The notes under the pieces: model-generated | What the model was told of the DNA's origin: nothing | Database searches by the model: none | Seen by the model: only the letters and a program-made list of their open reading frames with translations | Shown here: positions 1 to 12,369 of the stretch, piece by piece | Position numbering within the stretch: position 1 is the first letter of the stretch | Layout: each line of letters starts with the position of its first letter | Program-made: the position numbers and the translations under genes | Assembly (NCBI GenBank): GCA_021014325.1 | Contig: CM037463.1 | Coordinates: 22,142,026 to 22,206,025 of the forward strand | Length of the DNA stretch: 64,000 bases | Source: Plazaster borealis | Lineage: Eukaryota > Echinodermata > Asteroidea > Forcipulatida > Labidiasteridae | Direction: 5' to 3'

Positions 1-303
1 CGTTCGATTCAACATGACCTTCATTTCATTTGTTGGTAGTTAACAAAGGGCCGAAGAGTGGCCATTGACATTAAAAACAGCGAAGCGAATAAATCGTGCA
101 TCAGGAATGTGGGTCGACAACCTACGGAGCCCCTAGGAACAGATATGTAAAGATGAGGGAAAAGAAGAGAAAAGGAAAGGAAAAGGAAACAGGGAATGCA
201 TTTCGTTCCCTTGAATCATACTTCGAGGCACCAAAATATTATTTCTAGGGAGCAAAATAAATAAGATTTCCATATTTAAGGCCTGTTGAATTTGCCCCCT
301 TTA

Positions 304-702
304 CACTGCAAACACTGCCGTCGATTTCACCAAACTCTTCCTAACTTAGGATTAATCCTAGGCAATGCTAAGAGATAGGACTAGTCTTAAGTACTGGTCC
401 TAACTTAAGACTAGTCCTATCTCTTAGCATTGCCTAGGATTAATCCTAAGTTAGGAAGAGTTTGGTGAAATCGACGGCAGGGGTGTTAACATTGACACCA
501 TGGGTTTCGTCACATATAGATACCGAAGAGAGAACCAAAATTAACACCATAGGCCTATGGTGATAAAATAACACTAATTTTTGCCAAAACAATTACATTG
601 GTGCTATTGTAACACCCTATGATGTTAATTTGTATTCTCTCTTCGATATCTATATCTGACAACACCCATGGTGTCAATTTTAACACCTCAGTTTTTACAG
701 CG
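304..702. mobile_element. TA-flanked palindromic MITE, copy 1, with a nested palindrome
   Basis: Ends CACTGCAAA...TTTTTACAGCG with TA on both sides (302-303, 703-704). The body carries the family signature (GGTGTTAA, TTGACACCATGG, TTAACACC). It is longer than its relatives because a 166-bp palindrome sits in its left arm. Confidence 0.8.
315..480. repeat. 166-bp palindrome with 78-bp perfect arms
   Basis: 315-392 is the exact reverse complement of 403-480, with a 10-bp spacer. It starts CTGCCGTCGATTTCACC and contains further nested short palindromes (TAGGATTAATCCTA). It is a fold-back element inserted in the MITE at 304-702. Confidence 0.95.
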
Positions 703-834
703 TACCTTTCCCTTTAGGCGCCCATAACGACCACCACTAGTCCAAAACGATATTATCAAGAACATGACAACAGCTTTGGAATTATGAATAATAGTAATAG
801 TTATACATTCCATGTGGTTCTACCCACATCTTTC

Positions 835-900
835 CGATCATTCAGTATCATCCACTCTGGTTTTGAATGAAAGGTAACCTATACCAGCCGGCAATATGCT
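835..900 (+). repeat. Distant copy of the 59418-59615 repeat
   Basis: CATTCAGTATCATCCACTCT, TTTTGAATGAAAGG and ACCTATACCAGCCGGC match the tandem pair in order. Confidence 0.7.
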
Positions 901-1083
901 GTACATTATGGCGCGAATGTTTTTCACATGATACACACAGTGAATATTATATACACTGTTGTGCCATTTTACGAAACACGTGTGCAGTTGGGTTTGAAAT
1001 CGTTGGTCAACTCACTGACAACTAATTCACTGGTAAAATTGGTGTTTGAAAAAAGTAAAGTATACATTCATTACCATCTACTG

Positions 1084-1284
1084 CACTGCAACAACTGTGG
1101 TGTTAAAGTTTACACCATGGGTGTTGTCACCTATATATAGATAACACTAATTTCCGCCAACACAATTACATTTGTGTTATTTTAACAGCCTATATATGGT
1201 GTTAATTTTGATTATCTATTGGATATCTAAAAAGTGACAGAAAACACCCATGGTGTCAATTTTAACAACCCAGGTTTTGCAGTG
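1084..1284. mobile_element. TA-type palindromic MITE, copy 2
   Basis: Starts CACTGCAACAACTGTGGTG and ends GGTTTTGCAGTG, same internal signature as copy 1 but more diverged and without clear TA flanks. Confidence 0.75.
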
Positions 1285-1498
1285 ATAGTTCCCAATAAAC
1301 AGCAAACAGCAATCAATTGTAAATTTTATACAATTTTGGTACAATCCCTTTAAAATGTAGGCCTAGGCCTATTGCAATTAAGGATATGTCATTAAAGAGA
1401 TATGGAGGACAATGTAATTACCACAAGTCCCGCCTCCCCACAACAGATTATGAGCTGCCGGTACATCCTATCAATATTGATGACTAGATACCAGCATT

Positions 1499-1873
1499 TA
1501 AAGGTATCGTACACGTTTGGTAATGACTCAAAACAAATATTAGCATAAAAACTTACTTGGTAACAAGCAACGGAGAGCTGTTGATAGTATAACACATTGT
1601 AGGAAACGACTCCCTCTGAAGTAACGTAGTTTTTGAGAAAGAGGTAATTTCTGACTAAAATAATAATAAAAAATTCTTGCAACAAGTTTTTATTCCTATC
1701 TGAAAGCACACAAATTTGTACAACAAGGGTGTTTTTCTTTCATCATTTTCTTGCAACTTCGATGACCAATTGAGCCCAAATTTTCACAGGCTTGTTACTT
1801 TATGCAAATGTTGGGATACACCAAGTGAGAACACTGGTCTTTGACAATTACCAAACGTGTTCAGTGCCTTTAA
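1499..1873 (-). mobile_element. TTAA-type MITE, family A
   Basis: Reverse-oriented copy. TTTAAAGG...CCTTTAA ends with inverted subterminal ACACGTTTGGTAAT. Family core includes GTGTATCCCAACATATGCAT, TTTCAGATAGGAATAAAA and CTTACCAAGTAAG. Termini beginning AGGC next to TTAA suggest a Kolobok- or piggyBac-like origin (inference). Confidence 0.85.
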
Positions 1874-2169
1874 GAGGGAAACATTTTAATTATCCTTTGT
1901 GTTTTTCCCGTAATGGTGTGGTACGGTACTGGTATGTCGAGGTGAAGTTAATATAATGAGTGTGCATTAAATCCGCAAGGCAGGGATGCATTTGCCAATG
2001 GCTTGGCAGAGATTTTGAAGCGAGTCTTCCGACCACGAATTTTAAACTCGTATTTTGTTTAAAAGAAATTGTAGCTTTCTTCCAGCTGTTTTGGAGTCAC
2101 GGAGGTGAAATGACTCAGTTGGTTTTCGCCACTCTTGCCGTGACTCTTCACGACTATTTAAAAAAAGGT

Positions 2170-2345
2170 AACTAAATAATAATAATAACAAAATAACATA
2201 AATAAATAAATTAACAAGATAAAAATAATAAATAAATAAATAAATAAGTACATAAATAAGTAAAAAATAAAAAAATAAAAACAATTAAAAAAAGCAATAA
2301 AATAAAATTACACACAAATAAATAAATAAATAAAATAAATAAATA
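2170..2345. repeat. (AAAT)n-type AT-rich tract
   Basis: AAATAAATAAAT and variants, interrupted. Confidence 0.9.
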
Positions 2346-2521
2346 CATACAAAATCTAACAAATTGAAACCCAAAATGCAGTCATCACCCAGAGGAAGTG
2401 AACGTGTTCTTGAAATCCTCATCATCAGGTCGTCCGATGTAACATTTTTGTCTGTTACACGGACGCAGGTTGTTTTATGTTTTATAAAAAATGAAATATC
2501 CCCTTGATAGCAAAGTTAAAT

Positions 2522-2968
2522 ATAAAGGGATTGTATATACGTTTGGTAAATGGAACCCACTGTTTGTTTCCATATAGTTGTAGATATACCCCAAAACCAA
2601 CCTGTGAAAATTTCATTTTAAAATGTGGTAGCGTTTTGGAGATATAACCGAAAATCTGGAGCGGTTTATGTCCACACCGGGAAGAATAATCTGCAGGTGG
2701 AATACACAATCTGAGAAACGTTACTGTCAGCATGGAGGAATACGACCACTTATACCTCCATGCCGTCAGTAACCATCCTCAGATTCAAATTTTTGGGGAA
2801 TAAGGTTATATCTTTTTCCATAACCGCAGTACTTCGAAGTGAAAAGTTTCTCAAAATGCATTATACTATCCAAAGCAGTTCAGCTGCGGTACTTCTTACC
2901 AAGTAAGTTTTTAATGCCATTAATTTTGAGAGGGGAAAGTTACCAAAAGTATACATACCCTTTAAACT
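2522..2968 (+). mobile_element. TTAA-type MITE, family B (longest copy)
   Basis: AAAGGGATTGTATATACG ... GTATACATACCCTTTAAA. Family B core: GGTGGTAGCGTTTT, GAGATAT.GCCGAAAATCTGG, GGAAGAATAATCTGCA, CATAACCGCAGTACTTC. It carries an extra CATGGAGG...CCTCCATG hairpin at about 2733-2763 that other copies lack. Confidence 0.85.
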
Positions 2969-2974
2969 AGATGC

Positions 2975-4150
2975 TTGTACAAAGCTATATTGAAAACAAA
3001 ATTCTGAACAAGTACACACAAGTAGAAAGCATTTCTTCCTATCTGCACATAAAAGTAAAACCCTGTGGGGAATATTGCGATGGCATTAGATATTGGAATT
3101 AGACCTGTGCCGCTGGTGTTCCCTAAAGCGAGCACACACCCCGCACCGTATCGGTCTCATCAACACAGACACAACTATAGATATAAAGGACCGTTTATTC
3201 GCACGTAGTTTTCTGCCTTGCCAAAAATGTTTACCTTTCCAATAAAGAACTCTCTATTTAGACCTGTATTTACCACCTGCACATAAACTTCAATAGTCTC
3301 AATCAATCCAATTTAACCCTGGGGGTATATAGAGAATACAGAAACAATATATCCATTTTGATGTTTTTCAATTTAACTCGATCTTACCTGTTGGGGATCT
3401 TGCCCGTATGCTGCTCCTCCTAAATCAAATCTTTCCCCCGCTTATACTTGAACTGCAAAGTCCGTGTTTTTTGCCATATGGTGTAGTTCTACTGAAGGTC
3501 TTTAATCAAGAAACAGTCAGTAGCGTCCAGAAACTCTGCGTGGAGAGAGGAACAGACGTTGTTACAGACTTAAACACATGTTCCCTCGCACTCACTTGAA
3601 CACAATCTTAAGTCGATACCATGGTGTCATGCCACCATTGGAGATTCGTCGACAAACCTGGAGGATTTTCTGCCGTGATTTCCAGCGCAACTACGGCGTT
3701 TCTTTTGGGGCAAGTACTACACCACGGTTCTTGAGTAGGGTTTGTGCGTGCACAGCCGCTGAAAAGGTTTGTTCAATACACTCGACTGAAGTCCTTTTCG
3801 AAATGCAACAATGAACATATTTGCATACGGCCAGTCAGCGTGACGGGGGACGGGGAAAAATGGCACAAAGCTGTGTTTAGAAAGCAATGTAAAGAATCGC
3901 TGCTGTATAGTCAACATGTCATCCCAGGCGAACATTATGTTACACGTTATTAAGGGGACATGCGCCGGTTAGTTATGCACACAGGAGAACAGAATGGATA
4001 ATATTTGTACATTCAACATTGACCAACATTGCAGCCAATTGACTGGACTGTGCTTATATTAAGTGGGTCAAATTCAAAGATGTATCGAGCCGCCGCACTA
4101 AAAAAATAAATAAACTGTCGAGTCAGAATTGATCGGGATTCTGGGTTCCC
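2975..4150. other. No gene recognised
   Basis: Short ORFs at 3408-3953 on both strands have no family features. No repeats noted apart from a GATCGGGATTCTGGG fragment of the 4352 element near 4130. Confidence 0.5.
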
Positions 4151-4157
4151 CCAGGGA

Positions 4158-4335
4158 GCGGCAATTATAGCAATAATAAAAATACTAAATTTTCACCCAC
4201 TGTGAAATTGGTTTGTTATTATAAAATTACCAATTCACCCGGGTGAAGAATACTTGATGAAAATGCCCACTTCCTCGAGTAAATTTGAAGTCCACATGCT
4301 GCCGTAGAAAGCCCGATCCAAAATGAAGACATGCT
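4158..4335 (+). repeat. Interspersed repeat, pair with 49326-49500
   Basis: Shares GCAATTATAGC, TTTTCACCCACTGTGAAATT, ATGCCCACTTCCT and TGCCGTAG in the same order and spacing as 49326-49500. Confidence 0.8.
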
Positions 4336-4351
4336 GTACATTCTAAATCCT

Positions 4352-4572
4352 CTCCGGTCAGAATTGACCCGGTTTCCGTATCCCAGGGGGCCTGACCTTT
4401 TTCTGAGTCAGGTTGGCCCGGAAACTTGTTTAAACAAATTTTTTTTTTTTTAAATCGGATTCTTGTTTGACCAACTCCGGGTCATTTTAACACAGATTCC
4501 GGGTCACATACTGACCCAGAAATGCGTCTGGCCCCAACGGAACCGGAATCCGGGTCAATTCTGACCCGGGAG
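4352..4572. mobile_element. Inverted-repeat MITE with CCGGGTCAGAATTGACCCGG-type ends
   Basis: 4352-4378 and 4544-4572 are inverted (CTCCGGTCAGAATTGACCCG against CGGGTCAATTCTGACCCGGG). Relatives or fragments occur at about 4122-4160, 9685-9730 and 14400-14480. Confidence 0.8.
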
Positions 4573-4579
4573 TTATACC

Positions 4580-5900
4580 CTGTCTGCAATAACAATAACG
4601 AATACTGACACTAGAAAGAGACCAGCCTATAAATCGCTCTTTTAGTCTATTTATCATTGAGTTGTGTCTTTATCGGGGAGGCAAAGGTTAAGAGGAAGTT
4701 TTAATGTGATGACGGATCGCTTGAAGCTTTCAACACAATTTATGGCCATTATTTTTAAATTGAACATCTTAAATCAGTTACAATGGTTGAGTTGTTAAAA
4801 TGGGCAAACAAGTTAAGTTCTAATTCGTTGATGGAGTTTTAGAAGCTAAGCACGACTTATGGCCAATATCTTAAATTGACCACAAAGTAAAAAACGGCAA
4901 CTAATTGAGAAACACAAACAGAAAATGCTATATTTGTTTTTGTTTAGCTTTCCCGCGTTTCAGGTCAATCTGTTCCATTGAAGTCGTGCGTGCGAAGAGA
5001 AAGCAACTGTCGAATGAGACGGGGGGGGGGGGTGATTTGCATGATAAACCGATGGCATTATTACCAAGTTAATAACTAGCGAAGGTAATCCAGGCATATC
5101 AGCTACATGCTAAATTGACTACTTTCACTGTGTGGCTGTTTTAGATGCTAGCGCAGTGTGCGCACTTTACCATGTCAAAACCAACTTGTTTGTCTCATTC
5201 TTATAAAATAAACAGTCGCTTAAATATTATAAAAACAATTTTGTTTTATTTGACTGCGTGGGCCCCCTACCCATAAACTCACATGCCATGTTCTACAGCA
5301 AAGAATTTATATTGGTGAAGCTATAGAAAACAAAATGACAATAAATTACAAATTCTTCTTTTCGTTTCACTGCGTGTACATGATAAACATTGAGGAACAT
5401 GATTAACAAGTTAAGCGTTATTAATTATTAATTACTTATTTTCAACATACGGAGCATAATTATTTCCTACATAAAAATGTTGAGGACAAAGCGCAATGAT
5501 ATATCAATTTTGAATCGATATTGATACGAGTTCCACTCAATGTGATAGAGGAAAAAGCTCCGATTCACAAGAAAAACAGTGCATGTAATCAAACGACAAT
5601 TAAGAAACTTCACACGCACAAATCTCAGGCAAAAATCGCATTTAAAAAAAATATATCCTCTTGTAAAATTTGAGTACATTGTATGCATGTGGAATCGTAC
5701 ATTTATAAGTTTTTTTACTATTTTTTTCAGAACTTAATTGACAAATTACCAGCAATTTCAAATTGCAGATATTTTTGTTCTGCAAAACTTTTTAAATGTA
5801 GCTCGCCATTGATAGCCATTCACCAAGAAGATGATTTTATGTGTGTTTATATGGAAACTCTAAAGACCGGTGTGCTCTACAATAAATTTGTGTACAAAGT
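4580..5900. other. No gene recognised
   Basis: AT-rich sequence with one long G run (5022-5031). Nothing else supported. Confidence 0.5.
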
Positions 5901-6640
5901 CTATGGGAAGATTTTCAAGAACAGGGACAAAGGAAAGAACAATAGATGTCTCCACAGAAATGCATTTTTGAGTATGTGTGTGGGGTGGGTAGGTGTACAC
6001 ATTCAAACCGGGGACCTATAATAAAAGAGGACAATAGGGTTTCCAGTTGGAGAGCGTGTAGAAATCCAATGGGAGCTGTTACAAACAAAAGAGACACATA
6101 GGAGGTTCCCGAAACGTGTGTGTGAACATAGAGTAAGGACAGAGACTGTCCTTACTCTATGGTGTGAAGGATATCTAACCAAGGATTTTTAACAAAAGGG
6201 ATCCGGGTGTTCCGACAGAGTGATGACGTCCTCGCTTCGCTTAAGTGTACAAAACCAATGGGGACGTCTCTAAAAAACAAAACACAAAAACAAAAACAAT
6301 GAGAGAACAGAGAGAAGTCCTCTATTTACTGGATTAACTAACAGGTGTGTTTGTGTGTGGGCTTACAGAAGGGTCCTTGTGGGATCCTGACAACAACAGA
6401 ACAATGGACCCCACAAGGCAATCTCAATAGGAACAATGGACCACTCAAGGAAGCTCTTTAGAAAAGGGACAATTAGGTTGAACAATGCAGGACCCCACAA
6501 GTCTAATCCGTAAAGATGAGTGTGTCTGTGTGCTAATATTCGGTACCATATGGAGACCAATGAGGGGGAAAAAAGGGGGGAAATGAAAGGTCTCCAGAGT
6601 ATAGTTCTTTCAGAAAGTTCCCAAGGTCTGTAGCCTGACA
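5900..6640 (+). repeat. Degenerate GGACCCCACAAG / GAGGACAATAGGG repeat block 1
   Basis: Shared phrases with blocks 2-4: GGGTAGGTGTACACATT, AAGAGGACAATAGGG, GGAGAGCGTGTA, and scattered GGACCCCACAAG. No fixed period is visible. Confidence 0.75.
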
Positions 6641-7320
6641 TTCAAAATCCGTAAGCTTAGTTTTCCAAACCGTTAAATACAAACAACAAATTAAACATTC
6701 TTGCGTTTCTTGACGTCAAAGTAAAATTATTAAGACCTATTTTTAACAACTGTCCCTCGCGGGCAATCACGGCATCTGTGTGATTGTTTCAAAAACTGAC
6801 CATATCTACATATTCATTTTGACGCCTTGAATAAAGACTACACACCTCGGGCACTGACATTGCTGATGGTGCACCATGGTTCTCCAGCAGTCGTCGGACA
6901 CCGTCACTGCTATATACGGAACCTCTCTCGATAAAATATGGAATAATTCCAGTTGAAAGTTTTCACAAAGAAGAGCTGAATTATGGATGAGGGGATACAA
7001 TTACTAGTCTCCATTTTACCAGGCTCTCGTTGCACACACGAATCTTACTCATAATGAGGTCATCAGTGGCCTGGGATTAATTATTCATTTGTTTCTAAAC
7101 GCTGGGGCAGCCGGGGCAAAAAAAGCACGACGTCACGGTCCGTCACTCGTTCCCTCCTGCCATTCGAGTGTTTTTTTTTACCTGAAAGGGACGAATTTAA
7201 AACGTGCCGTGTAGTATTATTTTTAGCTCGGCCTCTCGGTTCGATATTTGTAGGGTTATTGTTGGTGGAACTAGCCTCAAATGACGTAATCATGATGTCA
7301 TTAAGGTACAGCTAACTCTT

Positions 7321-7695
7321 AGAGGCACTGAACACGTTTGGTAATTGTCAAAGACCAGTGTTCTCACGTGGTGTATCCCAACATATGCATAAAATAACAA
7401 GCCTGTGAAAATTTGGGCTCAATTGGTAACCGAAGTTGCATGAAAATGATGAAAGAAAAAACACCCTTGTTGTACAAATTTGTGTGCTTTCAGATAGGAA
7501 TAAAAGGCTTCTTGCAAGAAGTATTTTATTATTTTAGTGAGAAATTACCTCTTTCTCAAAAACTACGTTACTTCAGAGGAAGTCGTTTCTCACAATGTTT
7601 TATACTATCAACAGCTCTCCGTTGCTCGTTACCAAGTAAGTTTTTTATGCTAACATATATTTCGAGTAATTACCAAACGTGTACAGTGCCTTAAA
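7321..7695 (+). mobile_element. TTAA-type MITE, family A
   Basis: Nearly full copy from AGGCACTGAACACGTTTGG to ACCAAACGTGTACAGTGCC. It explains the 93-codon ORF at 7413-7694. Confidence 0.87.
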
Positions 7696-7699
7696 GCAT

Positions 7700-9126
7700 G
7701 ACCACAATTTGTAAAGAGGGTGTACTTATTTTCAAATGTTGTTTGATTGTTCAACTAATCAAGATGATTTTTTTTTTGATTTTTTTATTACGGACTTCCC
7801 ACTAATTCGTGACCATACCCCTCCCCATATTTCAGGCTGCGGGAAGATTGTCATGTTGCCGAACTAAACAGTCAAATACTAAACATTAAAAGGAATGCCC
7901 TGTAATTTACACAAACATCATAAAACGTGAATCCGGAGTTTCGTTTTAATCAACTGTCTGTCCCCGCATGAGGTTCGATTACTACCGCGTCATTGGAACT
8001 CTAGAAGGCACGGGGAGCCAGAGCGGCGTCTGATTTCACCGAGTTGGAGACGTATTAGGTGACCGTGCGAAGTGCATTGTTTCTGGTAGATAACATGACG
8101 CTCCATTTTGGAGCATCAGCAATTCCTCGGTGTGCCCTGACCATATTATTGCTTTCCCCTCGAATGCAATGAATGGTAAAGTATTCCTTCTTGCCCAGAA
8201 CAATCCATGTGCTTGCTGGCTTGTATGAACAGCTTCGTCGAAATCCCTCATCCACGCGCGAAGGTGCAATAGAGAGAGAAAGAGCGAGGGAGAGCGAGAG
8301 AAAATGGTTTAAACAGTAAACCCTCCACCTCTAGACCTCATACTTAATGTTTACAGTCCTAGAAACGGGAAATCTCGATCTGCTAGGATGTCAATTCCCA
8401 GGTGTAGCGATTCAATTTTTCCCTCCATATATAAGCTGGAAAATATTGTGACATCAGAGAGAGCTCCAGTCTAGTTTCACACGCGGGAATGTCGGACGCA
8501 TCGATCGCCCGTATAGCGAGGCGGAGCCCAGACGGGGAAGAATAGCTCGTGCGTTTGATAACATGAGGAGGAAGAAGAAGAAGATGAAGAAGAAGAAGAA
8601 AAGAAAAAAATGTCCACTAATTTCGAGGTGTCATAAACATTGCAAAGAGGGACAAAAAATCAGGTGACGGGAGAAGAATGAACATCGAGCTAAAACTGAC
8701 AGGCGGGCCCAAGCCGAGGTGTCGAGTCGGTCACGTTTTTCATTACCAGGAGTCGCGATTCAATTTTGTGTGTCGTTACAGTTCCGTGTAATTGCTTTTA
8801 TTGTGTTGTCGAGAAGTGATGTAGCACTTCACAGCCGCAAAAATACCCCTTGATACTCGTAAATTTGTAATCCCTCAGAAGTAAAATGGATGACAAGGCG
8901 GTGTGCTTCCATACATCAAAGGGAAGGGTGGGGTAAAAAGTACATAATATTATATATACAACAAATATGTGCCCAACATGGAAGCTTCAGTGCGCGAGTT
9001 CCGTTTTCACACAATATCTTTGCTACAATTACTTTCAGTGAATGCATTTCAACTCTCCTTGATTTGTATTTATTGATGACCAATAAATGTATTACAAATT
9101 ATCTAAACTAAAAAAAAATCGGATTT
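7700..9126. other. No gene recognised
   Basis: Includes a (GAA)n microsatellite and a GC-richer stretch (8460-8760) that could be promoter or untranslated sequence, but no supported exon. Confidence 0.45.
8565..8610. repeat. (GAA)n microsatellite
   Basis: GAGGAAGAAGAAGAAG with a single GAT interruption, on the plus strand. Confidence 0.85.
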
Positions 9127-9478
9127 CTCACGTTTGGAAATTGTCAAAGACCGGTGTGCTCACTTGATGCATCCCAACATATTATGCATAAAATACAAGC
9201 CTGTGAAAATTTGGGCTCAAGTGGTCATCGAAGTTGCAAGAAAATGATGAAAGAAAAAAACACTCTTGTTGCACAAATTTGTGTGCTTTCAGATAGGAAT
9301 AAAAACTTCTTGCAAGAATGTTTTATTATTTTGGTGAGAAATTACCTCTTTCTCAAAAACTACGTTACTTCAGAAGGAGTCGTTTCCTACAATGTTTTCA
9401 ACAGCTCGGCCGTTGCTTAAGTTTTTATGCTAATATTATTTGTTTTGAGTCATTACCAAACGTGTACGTTACCTTTAA
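9127..9478 (+). mobile_element. TTAA-type MITE, family A, left end worn
   Basis: Begins at CACGTTTGGAAATTGTC (the terminal AAAGGCACTGAA is lost) and ends ACGTTACCTTTAA. It has a ~12-bp gap near TTTTCAACAGCTC. Confidence 0.82.
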
Positions 9479-9884
9479 TTGCTAATGGCCAATCATAGTG
9501 ACGACGTCTCCACGGTCTGAGAACTAAAGCTCTTAATTCCGTTTCCCCGTAAATCCATGACTCCATGTTACTTTCAGGTCAGTCTAAACTGTGCAAATAA
9601 TGGTCCTGATTCGGTATGGAGAAAAACTAAATTACCGATTTGAAACAGGAAATGGTTCGTGTTGACCAGGAAACGGGGCAAGACCTATGGGGACTCCGCT
9701 CCGTGTCAATTCTGACTCTGGAGAGGAAGGTGGGGTGGTGTTTAAGACGAAAAGCTTTGAAGTTAAACTCAATTTCCATTACCGACTGGCATTGATCTTG
9801 TTTCGAATCTTAATTATAGATAATTGAACAAAACAAAATCGGGTGACAAAGTCGATTTGTTTAGTTTTTTGTTCGAATAATACC

Positions 9885-10210
9885 GTAATAATAGTAATAT
9901 TACGAGAGATTTATAATTATATAGCGCATTGTGCAGGAGCCTCTATAATTATGCACAACACAAAACATAAAACAATGAAATAGTATATGAAACTCTTTGG
10001 TGGATTCAAACAAGTGAGTCTTTTTAAATTTAAAAGTCCCTTAAATATCAGAACAGAGTCATCAGCCATAAGTTGAAGGCTCTTTGACCATAATCTGGTG
10101 GAAACAGTAGTTTGCATCAGTAGGGATTGGCCAGCAGACCGAAGTGTACGAACAGGAGTATATCCATGCAGAAGATCAGATAGTCTGGAGATATATCGTC
10201 CATGAAGAGA
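9885..10210 (-). mobile_element. LINE 3' end, family 1
   Basis: On the minus strand a degraded C-terminal reverse-transcriptase peptide (DDSVLIFKGLL) is followed by ATTGTTTTATGTTTTGTGTT and AGAGGCTCCTGCA, as in the copy at 34170-34440. Confidence 0.65.
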
Positions 10211-10775
10211 TTTGATTGTCAGTTCATTGCCACATTAACATGTTGGGTTATTGCCGATTAAGTCGGAACCTTCTCTACAATTGAACATCTTTTGGGAGAA
10301 CGTTCTCAAATATAGTTTTTCTAGAACATAGTGAACGGTTACCGGCCGTACATTGAACTACACACTTTGTTGAGGGGGGGGGGGGGAGTTAGTTTTTCTA
10401 CAATGTGAAGTGGTTACTCTTGAATTTTGTATATAGATGGCAAGGTAAAACACTTGGAGTAAATTGTAAACAAAGTCACTGGCACTCCACAGTAAGTTAT
10501 GCGGCCACAGCACTCGACTCTATGTTAAAATTACAGTGTGCGAATTATAGACTATATTCCTAAATAAAATACACATTTATTTTGTCCTTCAGAAAGAGCC
10601 ATTACATGATCATGGTAACTCGATTATAAACAGATTAACGCCACACTCATCGATGAAAACTCACCAACCTAAACACTATTCTGTCGTTCAACTCTGAAAC
10701 AAATGCTTTGGAATAGTTAAATCCTGAATGCTAAACCGAATCCCGTTGGATTATACGTGGAGCGGTGAATGATGT

Positions 10776-11150
10776 TTAAAGGCACTGAACACGTTTGGAA
10801 ATTGTCAAAGACCAGTGTTCTCACTTGGTGTATCCCAACATATGCATAAAATAACAAGCCTGTGAAAATTTGGGCTCAATTGGTCATCGAAGTTGCAAGA
10901 AAATGATGAAAGAAAAAACACCCTTGTTGTACAAATTTGTGTGCTTTCAGATAGGAATTAAAACTTCTTGCAAGAAGTTTTTATTATTTTAGTGAGAAAT
11001 TACCTCTTTCTCAAAAACTACATTACTTCAGAGGGAGTCGTTTCCTACATTGTTTTATACTATCAACAGGTCGCCGTTGCTTGTTCCCAAGTAAGTTTTT
11101 ATGTTAATATTTGTTTCGAGACATTACCAAACGTGTACAATGCCTTTAAA
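10776..11150 (+). mobile_element. TTAA-type MITE, family A
   Basis: TTTAAAGGCACTGAACACG ... GTACAATGCCTTTAAA. Well-preserved ends. Confidence 0.88.
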
Positions 11151-11804
11151 GGTGAAATATCCTATTAATCAATCATTTTGATAATTATGCCTAGAGCTCC
11201 CTGAATAAAAAAAAAATCTGATCTGCACTTCCGAGCCGTTGGATAATCTTAGTGTCCGTCTAAGATAACCAGAATGGATTGCGGAAGATGCTATGCTGGA
11301 TGTCATGTTGCCATGGTAACGCAAAGAGAGCTAGAGATAATGGCGAGGAAAAACATGGATGCAAATAGCATAAGAATGTATTTTATTCATTCATTTATTA
11401 ATAATAATTATGCCAGGAATTTTTGTAAGCACTTTATCGAGACTTATCTGAGAATAATCATAATGGCTTCGGGGCATGACGTCTAAAGCGGGTGGAAATG
11501 ACTACGGGCCCATTTATTTCCGTATTTTGCGGAAGCATTGACAGATAAAAATGGGTCCGCTGAGTAGCCTTAATGGTCACAGTAACAACTCATATTGTTT
11601 CTACGATTGTAATGTTTTTAGTGTTGCTTTCCTGTTAGAGAGTTTTTTTGTTTTAGTATACGGAGTAAGCCTCAATCATGTTAAGGTTTTTGCACTAAAC
11701 GCTGTAAAGTAAGACAATTAAAGAATATCGGGTATGCTTGTTTTTAAGTTTATTTGAGTTTTTCTCTATGATGATTCAATTGAATCGACAAGTTAAGAAC
11801 TAAC

Positions 11805-12000
11805 TTATACAAACTAACTATTAACTAACTATTAACTAACTAACTAACTAAGTAACTCACCAACTAACGGACAGACAGACTGACAGACTACCTAACTAGC
11901 TAGCTAACTGGCTACCTAAACTAACCAGCCAACCAACCAACTAACTAACTAACCCAGTAACTAACTAACTAACTACTACCTATCTAATTAACCAACTTGC
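11805..12000. repeat. (CTAA)n degenerate tract
   Basis: Runs of AACTAACTAACT mixed with ACAGACAG and CTAGCTAG variants. Confidence 0.9.
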
Positions 12001-12249
12001 TAAACCACGAAGAAATTACATAAATAATTGAATAATTACCTAAATAACCAAATTTGTATATATAAAAAAAATCAAATAATAAATACATAAATAAATAAAT
12101 ATTGTACCTTATTTTTTGTATAAAGCTTAATTATAGTTTATTTAGGCACATCATTCATTCGAACCCATGGCCTTTTTCTCTGATAAACGACTGAATTCTG
12201 GGTCCCAATTGAGAACACCGGAATCGCTGATGGGGGGTCCCTGAATAAT

Positions 12250-12258
12250 TAAGACAAA

Positions 12259-12290
<32 letters not shown>
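12250..12290. repeat. (AAAT)n microsatellite
   Basis: About nine uninterrupted AAAT units. Confidence 0.9.
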
Positions 12291-12369
12291 ATCGCAATCT
12301 GTGTGGGAAGTCATTCTTGCATCGATAAATGGAGAACAAAAATATCAGTTTCATCTTCACCGAATTATG

